Below are positions 1-5,530 of a stretch of DNA of 5,530 nt, in pieces. Source of the stretch: Eudoraea sp. (GTDB lineage Bacteria > Bacteroidota > Bacteroidia > Flavobacteriales > Flavobacteriaceae). The notes beneath the pieces are model-generated. The model saw only the letters and a list, made by a program, of their open reading frames with translations, ran no database searches and was not told where the DNA came from. Made by a program: the position numbers and the translations under genes. The DNA lies in NCBI GenBank assembly GCA_024642325.1, contig JAHEBI010000105.1, positions 2,068 through 7,597 of the forward strand. Direction: 5' to 3'. Every line of letters starts with the position of its first letter. The first letter of the stretch is position 1.

Positions 1-1522
1 CTTTGGGCAAGGTTTTGATCTCAATTTCACCACCTTCTTTCAAAAATGAGATATACAGGGACCGGGGTTTAGCCAATAATGGTTTTCCCCCAGCAAGATC
101 CCAGTGTTTTTCAATGTTGGTCATATCTAAAGGGGCTAATATTTTACCCACCATTCCGGCGTAAACAGAACCCTCCATATACAGGGCTTCTTCCCAGGAT
201 TTAGGTTGCGATGACCAGGCCGTCCAGCCCTCTTCATCTGCCGTTATTTTCCATTGCCAAAGACTGGCTGCCCCATAGACAATTCCCATGGTTCCCCCAT
301 GCATCAATTGCATCCAGGCCTCTTCCCCCTGCCACCAGCCCAGGCCATTCATGCCATCATTCATTCCTTCATAGGTAGGCTCGCCATTGGCCGCTCCCTT
401 TGTGGGCAGATTGTCATACATTTTCTCGACTTTATGATAGAGGTGAGCGCCATCATGCCCTGTTTGTGCCCATTGAAAATCGAGCCAGTCTTTATCCTGA
501 TGTGTTTTATTATAATGCATACAATGCTTACTGGGATCATTAACTGCCCATTCAGCAATATAATCATCGCAGGGGTTATAATGCAGGCCGGTAGGCTGGC
601 CGTAACTGTCCCATTCCTGGAATATTTCCCCGCTTTCCTTCACCCCGGGATCATTTCCGTCATGATCTCCGGCAATAAGCCAAATAGCGGGTTTGCTGCC
701 GTATCGGGCAAGTAGATAATTGCAATAACGAACATATTCCTCAGGGTTTATGGTATTCCCCAGAACTTTAAGGCCTTTCCATCCAAAACCGTGAAATACC
801 GGCTGATAAACCGGAACAATCTCATGCCTGATTAATTCATCTATAATCTGATCCAAATATTGAAAATAAGAAGGATTCATTTTATTGATATGCCCATCAG
901 ACAAATCTTCAAAAGCTCTTTTAAAACCCTGCAACGTATTCCTCTTGTCGGGCCCTTCGGCATTCATGTCTGGTTGCAAGGTCATCAATAATGCAGCATT
1001 AAACCCTTTTTTATGCCTGTCTTCGGCATAGGTTTTGACCTGGCTCAAAGTGGCCCGGAACGGAATTGCCCATGGGGTATCTCCCACTACTAAAAAGGAT
1101 TTACCGGAGTGCTGTATGACATTGCGGTTACCCTCGCCCATTTTTAGCAATCCGTTTGCGAGCAATGGGTTATCTCCGCTGTAAGGTTTTGACCTGACTG
1201 CCCCGGTTGCCCCGTGAAGCCCTGTGTCTTGTTCATTGGAAGCGTAAGAAATCCAGGACCAGGTGCTGGTGGTATCCGGAGAGGTAAATCTTATTTTCCA
1301 AATGTTGTCACCATCCCAAAAAGCGGGCCTTTTGATAGTATCGTCTTTTTGATTGGTAAAATCTGCCCAGACCGCGACGTCTTTATAGGGATTTTCATAG
1401 TCCACGGTGCTGATCAGCGTAATCTCGAGGGTGGTCCATTGTTCTATGGTAAACATGCTTTCCTGAGCTAAAAGCACTAATGGCAAGCAGAAAAATAGTA
1501 TGGGCAACAGGAGTTTTCTCAT
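1..1522 (-). CDS. Secreted glycoside hydrolase, DUF5060 + DUF4038 apiosidase-like (GH140-related), C-terminus cut by window edge
   Basis: Likely an exported polysaccharide-degrading enzyme. The reading frame is open from an ATG at 1522 to the left edge (507 codons, no stop). Residues 1-20 form a Sec signal peptide: MRKLL, a hydrophobic core, then a probable cut near LLA-Q. Residues about 22-95 resemble the DUF5060 beta-sandwich (NPYKDVAVWADF, FWDGDNIWKIRF). Residues about 120-470 resemble the DUF4038 apiosidase-like TIM barrel: FLVVGDTPWAIPF at 143-155, the KKGFNAALL strand at 171-179, AIWLIAGD ending at Asp286, and GEPTYEG with Glu381 and Glu385. In GH140 an Asp and a Glu about 97 residues apart are catalytic; Asp286 with Glu381 or Glu385 fits that spacing, but which Glu is used is unresolved. 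Residues after about 470 look like the start of the small beta-rich domain that usually follows (PF12904-like). The exact substrate cannot be told; apiose-containing pectin is only one possibility, and no SusC/SusD pair is visible. It lies 87 bases downstream of lepA on the same strand. Confidence 0.85.
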   Translation of the reverse strand, partial: MRKLLLPILFFCLPLVLLAQESMFTIEQWTTLEITLISTVDYENPYKDVAVWADFTNQKDDTIKRPAFWDGDNIWKIRFTSPDTTSTWSWISYASNEQDTGLHGATGAVRSKPYSGDNPLLANGLLKMGEGNRNVIQHSGKSFLVVGDTPWAIPFRATLSQVKTYAEDRHKKGFNAALLMTLQPDMNAEGPDKRNTLQGFKRAFEDLSDGHINKMNPSYFQYLDQIIDELIRHEIVPVYQPVFHGFGWKGLKVLGNTINPEEYVRYCNYLLARYGSKPAIWLIAGDHDGNDPGVKESGEIFQEWDSYGQPTGLHYNPCDDYIAEWAVNDPSKHCMHYNKTHQDKDWLDFQWAQTGHDGAHLYHKVEKMYDNLPTKGAANGEPTYEGMNDGMNGLGWWQGEEAWMQLMHGGTMGIVYGAASLWQWKITADEEGWTAWSSQPKSWEEALYMEGSVYAGMVGKILAPLDMTNIEKHWDLAGGKPLLAKPRSLYISFLKEGGEIEIKTLPK

Positions 1523-1527
1523 TATTC

Positions 1528-1552
1528 AAATTCACTAAAGCACCGTGAATTT
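1528..1552 (-). promoter_or_regulatory. Perfect 8-bp inverted repeat in the leader of the glycoside hydrolase gene
   Basis: The plus strand reads AAATTCAC, a 9-base spacer, then GTGAATTT, which are exact reverse complements. In the minus-strand transcript this is a stem-loop ending five bases before the hydrolase start codon at 1522, so it would cover the ribosome landing zone. It could limit translation, be a regulator-binding dyad, or be chance in AT-rich DNA. A partial -7-like element, TATTTTTA (minus strand, 1559 to 1552; 7 of 8 to TAnnTTTG), overlaps its upstream edge. The repeat is directly seen; the function is inference. Confidence 0.45.
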
Positions 1553-1587
1553 AAAAATAATTACTGAGAAGACCTATAACATCTCAG
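1550..1587 (-). terminator. Possible weak terminator or attenuator after lepA
   Basis: About 23 bases beyond the lepA stop, the minus strand reads CTGAGA, a 12-base loop, then TCTCAG (1587 to 1564), followed by TAATTATTTTTAAA. A short stem followed by a T-rich run resembles a factor-independent terminator. The 6-bp stem and long loop make it weak, and the T-run is interrupted. It could allow partial read-through into the glycoside hydrolase gene. The inverted repeat is seen; termination is inferred. Confidence 0.35.
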
Positions 1588-1609
1588 GGACTAACAGAAG
1601 TAAAGAAAA

Positions 1610-3406
1610 CTAATCATTTAATTTAAGAACAGCCATAAACGCCTGTTGTGGAATTTCCACATTACCCACCTGCCGCATACGCTTTTTACCTTTCTTTTGT
1701 TTTTCCAGCAATTTTCGTTTCCTGGAAATATCGCCGCCATAACATTTGGCGGTTACATCCTTACGAAGGGCTTTTATGGTTTCCCTGGAAATAATCTTAG
1801 CGCCAATGGCTGCCTGTATTGGAATATCAAACTGTTGCCGGGGAATTAATTCCTTTAATTTCTCACACATCCTTTTGCCTATGTAGTGGGCATTATCAAA
1901 ATGTATCAGGGCAGACAAGGCATCCACAGGCTGTGCATTAAGCAATATATCTACGCGCACCAGTTTAGATACCCGCATGCCTATGGGCGAGTAATCAAAA
2001 GAAGCATACCCTTTAGAAACAGTTTTTAGCCTGTCGTAAAAATCAAATACGATCTCTGCCAGGGGCATATCAAAATTTAATTCTACGCGTTCCGGAGTCA
2101 GATAGGTCTGATTTGTAATATGCCCCCTTTTATCAATACAAAGGGACATTACATTACCCACAAAATCCGACTTTGTAATGATGGTGGCCTTAATATAGGG
2201 CTCTTCAACCCTGGCCAGGGTTGATGGGTCCGGAAGGTCACTCGGGTTATTTACAATAACCGGGACATCCGGGTTTTTGGTGGTAAAAGCATGATAGCTA
2301 ACGTTGGGTACCGTGGTAATTACGGTCATATCAAATTCACGCTCCAAACGCTCCTGGATAATCTCCATGTGCAGCATACCAAGAAAACCACACCGAAAAC
2401 CAAATCCGAGGGCAGCACTGCTTTCCGGGATAAACACCAGGGATGCATCATTAAGCTGCAGCTTTTCCATGGAAGAACGCAGTTCTTCATAATCCTCTGT
2501 ATCTACCGGGTAAATACCGGCAAAGACCATGGGCTTTACATCTTCAAAACCGGCAATCGGGTTTTTGGTAGGATTGATGGCATCCGTGATGGTATCACCC
2601 ACTTTTACCTCCCTTGCATCCTTAATCCCGGTAATCAGGTAGCCTACATCTCCCGCTTTAATGCTGGGCTTAGCTTCCTGGGTAAGTTTTAAAGTCCCTA
2701 CCTCATCCGCAAAATACGTCTTGCCGGTGGCAACAAACTTAATTTTCTGGCCTTTCTTAATAACCCCATTGATTACCTTAAAGTAAGTCTCCACCCCCCT
2801 GAAAGGGTTGTAAACAGAATCAAAAACCAAGGCCTGCAGAGGCTCATCAACATTCCCTTTTGGAGGGGGAATCCGATCAATAATAGCAGTCAATATTTCT
2901 CCGATCCCAATGCCCGTTTTGGCACTTGCCGGGATCACATCTTCGGCCTTACACCCCAACAATTCTACAATATCATCTGTTACTTCTTCGGGACTGGCAC
3001 TGGGTAAATCGACCTTGTTCAGAACCGGAATAATTTCCAAATCATTTTCCAGAGCCAGATACAGGTTTGAAATGGTCTGCGCCTGTATGCTTTGGGCAGC
3101 ATCTACCACCAGAAGGGCTCCTTCACAGGCCGCTATGGAGCGGGATACTTCATAAGAGAAATCCACATGGCCCGGTGTGTCTATTAAATTAAGGATATAA
3201 GGGACACCCTCATATTCGTATTCCATTTGAATGGCATGGCTTTTAATGGTAATGCCACGCTCGCGCTCCAGATCCATATTGTCCAGAAGCTGTTCTTTTT
3301 TTTCCCGTTCAGTTACGGAACCGGTAAAATCCAGCAGCCTGTCAGCCAGGGTACTTTTACCGTGGTCTATGTGGGCTATAATACAGAAATTTCGAATATG
3401 CTTCAT
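1610..3406 (-). CDS. lepA: Elongation factor 4 (LepA), ribosome back-translocating GTPase
   Basis: A 598-residue translational GTPase, the normal length for bacterial LepA/EF4. It acts in the cytoplasm on the 70S ribosome; the family is linked to back-translocation, stress tolerance and ribosome assembly or initiation. All G motifs are intact: G1 AHIDHGKS at 11-18, G2/switch I RERGIT at 48-53, G3 DTPGH at 76-80 with the catalytic His80, G4 NKVD at 130-133, and G5 SAK at 161-163. Domain II follows at about 190-285, then the EF-G-like domains III and V. The LepA-specific C-terminal domain is clear, with CYGGDISRKRKLLEKQKKGK near the end; this separates it from EF-G, TypA and tetracycline-protection proteins. 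The ATG at 3406 gives the expected N-terminus MKHIRNFCIIAHIDHGKS; the leader has only a weak purine stretch (AGAGAAAG). It follows the propeller lipoprotein gene by 52 bases, with its own candidate promoter between. There is no lepB beside it, unlike E. coli. No frameshift or missing key residue was seen. Confidence 0.98.
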   Translation of the reverse strand: MKHIRNFCIIAHIDHGKSTLADRLLDFTGSVTEREKKEQLLDNMDLERERGITIKSHAIQMEYEYEGVPYILNLIDTPGHVDFSYEVSRSIAACEGALLVVDAAQSIQAQTISNLYLALENDLEIIPVLNKVDLPSASPEEVTDDIVELLGCKAEDVIPASAKTGIGIGEILTAIIDRIPPPKGNVDEPLQALVFDSVYNPFRGVETYFKVINGVIKKGQKIKFVATGKTYFADEVGTLKLTQEAKPSIKAGDVGYLITGIKDAREVKVGDTITDAINPTKNPIAGFEDVKPMVFAGIYPVDTEDYEELRSSMEKLQLNDASLVFIPESSAALGFGFRCGFLGMLHMEIIQERLEREFDMTVITTVPNVSYHAFTTKNPDVPVIVNNPSDLPDPSTLARVEEPYIKATIITKSDFVGNVMSLCIDKRGHITNQTYLTPERVELNFDMPLAEIVFDFYDRLKTVSKGYASFDYSPIGMRVSKLVRVDILLNAQPVDALSALIHFDNAHYIGKRMCEKLKELIPRQQFDIPIQAAIGAKIISRETIKALRKDVTAKCYGGDISRKRKLLEKQKKGKKRMRQVGNVEIPQQAFMAVLKLND

Positions 3407-3436
3407 TTTCTTTCTCTGGCTATTTCAAATTGGCTG

Positions 3437-3444
3437 CAAAGATA
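3437..3444 (-). promoter_or_regulatory. Candidate Bacteroidota -7 promoter element for lepA
   Basis: The minus strand reads TATCTTTG, an exact match to the Bacteroidota primary sigma factor consensus TAnnTTTG, in the 52-base gap between the propeller lipoprotein stop and the lepA ATG. The element ends about 30 bases before the start codon, which would leave a leader of roughly 20-27 bases. No clear TTTG -33 element is seen at the usual spacing, so the site is tentative. It would let lepA be transcribed independently of the upstream gene. Confidence 0.45.
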
Positions 3445-3458
3445 CTGTTTTCTGCTTC

Positions 3459-4565
3459 TTAATCCTGCCACTCTGCTATAAACAAGTTGGTATCCCTGGT
3501 TCCACCATTATTGCGGTTACTTGAAAACGCCAGGAATTTACCATTATTGGAAAATACCGGGAAGGCATCAAAGGTTTTCCCGTGTGTTACCCGTTCCAAA
3601 TTCTTCCCGTCAATATCAATCAGATAGAGGTTAAACGGGAAACCTTTTTCGGCTTCAAAATTACTCGAAAACAAAATCTTTTCCCCGGAAGGGTGAAAGA
3701 AAGGGCTCCAGTTTGCATTTCCAAGAAAAGTCAATTGCTTTAAATCGCTCCCGTCAGAATTGCAGATAAAAAGTTCCATTTCCGTGGGCTGTACCAATCC
3801 CTGAGCCAGTAATTCCCTGTATTCCGTAATTTCTGCATCCGTTTTTGGCCTTGAGGCCCTGAATATGATCTTCGTGCCGTCAGGAGAGAAAAATGCACCC
3901 CCGTCATAACCCAATTCGTCCGTGATCTGCAGCACTTCCGTTCCGTCCAGATTCATGGTATACAATTCCAGATCTCCGCTCCTGGTAGATGTAAACACTA
4001 TTTTATCGCCTTTGGGAGAAACAGTAGCTTCGGCATCATAGCCGGGTTCGTTGGTAAGTTGCCCGGTAATATTCCCTTTTAGGTCTGCCACAAATATGTC
4101 GAATGAATCATAGACAGGCCAGACGTATTTCCCGTTTTTCCGCAAAGGCACCTCAGGGCATTCTTTGCTATCCAAATGAGTGGAGGCATATACAATATGT
4201 TCATTATCAGGAAGGAAATAGGCACAGGTGGTACGTCCCATTCCTGTGCTTACCAAAGGGGGTTTGCTATCCCTGAAGGTCTCCTGTGAATTCATAAGGA
4301 ACATTTGGTCACATTGCATTCCCCAGCCGGGATTGTTAGACTGAAATACCAGTTTACTATCGTCAAAACTCCAGTAGGCTTCGGCGTTATCCCCGCCAAA
4401 AGTTACCTGGCGAATAGATTTAAAATGTTTTTCTTCTTTATAAATCAGCGTATCTGCCCCGGCCATTACAGACACGGTATTTTCTTTTACCGGAACGGCC
4501 GTTTTGGAATCTGGTTTACAGCCAAAAAATGCGAATAAAAGAAGGAAAGGCATCAAAGTTTTCAT
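3459..4565 (-). CDS. PD40/TolB-like beta-propeller lipoprotein
   Basis: A 368-residue envelope lipoprotein of unknown exact role. The signal peptide starts MKTLMPFLLL and ends in a lipobox, FFGC, with the lipidated Cys16. A mature tail rich in small and polar residues follows. Six PD40 (WD40-like) repeats can be seen at about 50-76, 108-128, 168-195, 211-239, 276-302 and 325-351. They share the pattern QLT..., then SPDG.KI.F.S.R (for example FSPDGTKIIF at 226-235), which suggests a six-bladed propeller like the TolB C-terminal domain. A helical insertion at about 241-262 (ITEYRELLAQGLVQP) interrupts the propeller between blades. The TolB N-terminal domain is absent and no pal or tolQ/R gene is visible, so this should not be called TolB. 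The start at 4565 is preferred over the in-frame ATG at 4598, because the earlier one adds a charged stretch (KIKHP) ahead of an ideal signal peptide and crowds the divergent start at 4604. Propellers of this type usually bind proteins or peptides; pairing with the M28 peptidase is inference. Confidence 0.88.
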   Translation of the reverse strand: MKTLMPFLLLFAFFGCKPDSKTAVPVKENTVSVMAGADTLIYKEEKHFKSIRQVTFGGDNAEAYWSFDDSKLVFQSNNPGWGMQCDQMFLMNSQETFRDSKPPLVSTGMGRTTCAYFLPDNEHIVYASTHLDSKECPEVPLRKNGKYVWPVYDSFDIFVADLKGNITGQLTNEPGYDAEATVSPKGDKIVFTSTRSGDLELYTMNLDGTEVLQITDELGYDGGAFFSPDGTKIIFRASRPKTDAEITEYRELLAQGLVQPTEMELFICNSDGSDLKQLTFLGNANWSPFFHPSGEKILFSSNFEAEKGFPFNLYLIDIDGKNLERVTHGKTFDAFPVFSNNGKFLAFSSNRNNGGTRDTNLFIAEWQD

Positions 4566-4570
4566 AGGAT

Positions 4571-4584
4571 GTTTAATTTTAAAC
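4571..4584. promoter_or_regulatory. 14-base dyad in the divergent lipoprotein intergenic region
   Basis: GTTTAA-TT-TTAAAC is a perfect 6-bp inverted repeat with a 2-base centre. It lies inside the 38-base gap (4566-4603) between the start codons of the propeller lipoprotein and the M28 peptidase. The position suits an operator acting on both genes, but AT-rich dyads also occur by chance. Confidence 0.35.
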
Positions 4585-4591
4585 AAAATTA
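4584..4591 (-). promoter_or_regulatory. Candidate -7 promoter element for the propeller lipoprotein gene
   Basis: The minus strand reads TAATTTTG, an exact fit to TAnnTTTG, ending 18 bases before the chosen ATG at 4565. Transcription would start about 12 bases before that codon and downstream of the alternative ATG at 4598, which supports the shorter protein. No -33 TTTG is clear. The element shares one base with the neighbouring dyad. On the plus strand TAATTTTA (4574-4581) is a 7-of-8 match that could serve the M28 gene. Confidence 0.4.
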
Positions 4592-4603
4592 GACGCAAAA
4601 CTG

Positions 4604-5530
4604 ATGAAAAAAATAATTCTGGGTGTATTTTTTATACTGGCCCTGGGCTGTAAAAAGGGAGTAACTGTGTCGGTCTCCATGGAAGAAGAGGTGCGGGTGC
4701 TGGCAAGTGACGATTTTGGGGGCAGGGAAACCGGAACTGAGAACGAGCTCAAGGCTGCGGACCATCTCAGGGAACTCATGAGCGGACTGGGCCTGGAACC
4801 CAAGGGAAATTCGGGAACTTATTACCAGACCTTTACTTTTAAACCAAAGACAGACCCGCATCAGCAAACAGCTTTTCTGGAGGCAGGCGACAGTACTATT
4901 ACCGGCACCAATGTCATTGGATTTCTGGACCATAAATCGCCAAATACGGTGGTGATAGGCGCGCATTATGACCATTTGGGGTTTGGGGGGGAAAGCTCCT
5001 TATACCGGGGTGAACCGCAGGTTCATAATGGTGCGGATGACAATGCCAGCGGGGTGGCCGTACTCCTTGATCTGGCCCATAAGATCCGTGGAGCTGATCT
5101 TTCCAGCAATTATTTGTTTATTGCTTTTTCAGGGGAGGAAATCGGCCTGCTGGGCTCCAATTATTTTACCAAAAACCCCACGCTTGACCTGGGCGGGGTT
5201 TCCTATATGCTCAATCTGGATATGGTGGGCAGGCTAAGGGAAGACAAAACACTTTCGGTGAGCGGCACCGGCACTTCACCTATCTGGCCCCAGGTGTTAA
5301 ATGCGTCTAACCCCGGATTTAAACTGGTATTAAAAGAATCTGGCGTAGGCCCCTCGGACCATACCTCCTTCTATTTACAGGACATCCCTGTATTGCATTT
5401 TTTTACGGGTCAGCATGAAGATTACCACAAGCCCACAGATGACGCGGAGAAATTAAATTACGAAGGGATGCGGCTGATTAGCTCGTATTTGTTCAGCCTT
5501 GTTCAGGAACTCGATGATGACCAAAAACTG
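4604..5530 (+). CDS. M28-family zinc metallopeptidase lipoprotein, C-terminus cut by window edge
   Basis: Likely an envelope-anchored aminopeptidase or related exopeptidase with two zinc ions. The frame is open from the ATG at 4604 to the right edge (309 codons). A lipoprotein signal MKKIILGVFF leads to the lipobox LALGC with Cys16. The M28 catalytic set is complete: His121 in HYDH, bridging Asp145 in GADDNASG, the general base Glu178 and ligand Glu179 in FSGEEIGLLGS, Asp206 in NLDMVG, and His275 in HEDYHKPTDD. Residues about 26-110 form the usual N-terminal lead-in (LASDDFGGRETGT, then TNVIGFL). There is no room for a full inserted PA domain. As the last metal ligand lies 34 residues before the edge, the catalytic domain is nearly whole and the stop is probably close by. 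The substrate cannot be told; M28 also contains glutaminyl cyclases, but the GEE and full ligand set favour a peptidase. It is divergent from the propeller lipoprotein, with 38 bases between start codons, which suggests shared control. Confidence 0.93.
   Translation, partial: MKKIILGVFFILALGCKKGVTVSVSMEEEVRVLASDDFGGRETGTENELKAADHLRELMSGLGLEPKGNSGTYYQTFTFKPKTDPHQQTAFLEAGDSTITGTNVIGFLDHKSPNTVVIGAHYDHLGFGGESSLYRGEPQVHNGADDNASGVAVLLDLAHKIRGADLSSNYLFIAFSGEEIGLLGSNYFTKNPTLDLGGVSYMLNLDMVGRLREDKTLSVSGTGTSPIWPQVLNASNPGFKLVLKESGVGPSDHTSFYLQDIPVLHFFTGQHEDYHKPTDDAEKLNYEGMRLISSYLFSLVQELDDDQKL

Noticed and set aside
254..715. Plus-strand open frame of 153 codons
   Set aside because: It lies wholly opposite the glycoside hydrolase frame, which has clear family motifs through this stretch; the predicted product has no recognizable domain and looks like an antisense shadow.
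1214..1471. Plus-strand open frame of 85 codons near the 5' end of the hydrolase gene
   Set aside because: It is opposite the DUF5060-like region of the minus-strand gene and has no plausible start context or domain.
2268..2571. Repeated GGGTTTTTGGT strings at about 2272 and 2560 in lepA
   Set aside because: Both encode ordinary parts of LepA (TKNPD and TKNPI segments); two short copies in a conserved coding region are best explained by similar peptide sequence, not a repeat element.
2291..2692. Plus-strand open frame of 133 codons inside lepA
   Set aside because: lepA is intact and conserved across this stretch; the plus-strand frame is a shadow without known motifs.
3459..4565. Naming the propeller gene tolB
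   Set aside because: Only the PD40 propeller is shared with TolB; the TolB N-terminal domain is absent, the protein is a lipoprotein, and no tol-pal genes are visible.
4589..4975. Minus-strand open frame of 128 codons over the start of the M28 gene
   Set aside because: The plus-strand M28 frame carries the signal peptide and the HYDH zinc motif here, so the antisense frame is not supported.
4968..5237. Plus-strand open frame of 89 codons in a different frame inside the M28 gene
   Set aside because: It overlaps the M28 catalytic core (GADDNASG, FSGEEIGLLGS) read in the correct frame; it is an out-of-frame shadow.

Overview
The window looks like ordinary chromosomal DNA from a member of the Bacteroidota, most likely a flavobacterium. 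This is inferred from the protein flavour (two short-signal lipoproteins with Cys+1, a secreted DUF5060/DUF4038-type glycoside hydrolase), the A/T-rich leaders without strong Shine-Dalgarno sequences, and promoter -7 elements that fit the Bacteroidota consensus TAnnTTTG. No species can be named from the sequence alone. There is no rRNA, tRNA, CRISPR array, insertion sequence or phage gene in the window.

Layout: three genes run leftwards on the minus strand, in transcription order. First is a PD40/TolB-like beta-propeller lipoprotein (4565 to 3459). After a 52-base gap comes lepA, the translation GTPase elongation factor 4 (3406 to 1610). After an 87-base gap comes a secreted glycoside hydrolase of the apiosidase-like (GH140-related) type, starting at 1522 and cut off by the left edge. 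On the plus strand a fourth gene, an M28-family zinc peptidase lipoprotein, starts at 4604 and is cut by the right edge, probably close to its natural end. Coding sequence fills nearly all of the window; the only gaps are 38, 52 and 87 bases.

How the parts may work together: the two lipoproteins are divergently transcribed from start codons only 38 bases apart. That gap holds a 14-base dyad and candidate promoter elements in both directions, so they are probably co-regulated. Both should be anchored in the cell envelope, where a propeller scaffold and a peptidase could take part in peptide or protein handling. lepA is a housekeeping gene with its own candidate promoter just upstream. It is a neighbour rather than an obvious partner. 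The leader of the glycoside hydrolase gene holds two successive inverted repeats. The first could end or attenuate lepA transcription. The second, a perfect 8-bp stem, lies five bases before the start codon and could control translation or bind a regulator. I see no clearly new biological system; the leader hairpins and the divergent lipoprotein control region are the points most worth checking.
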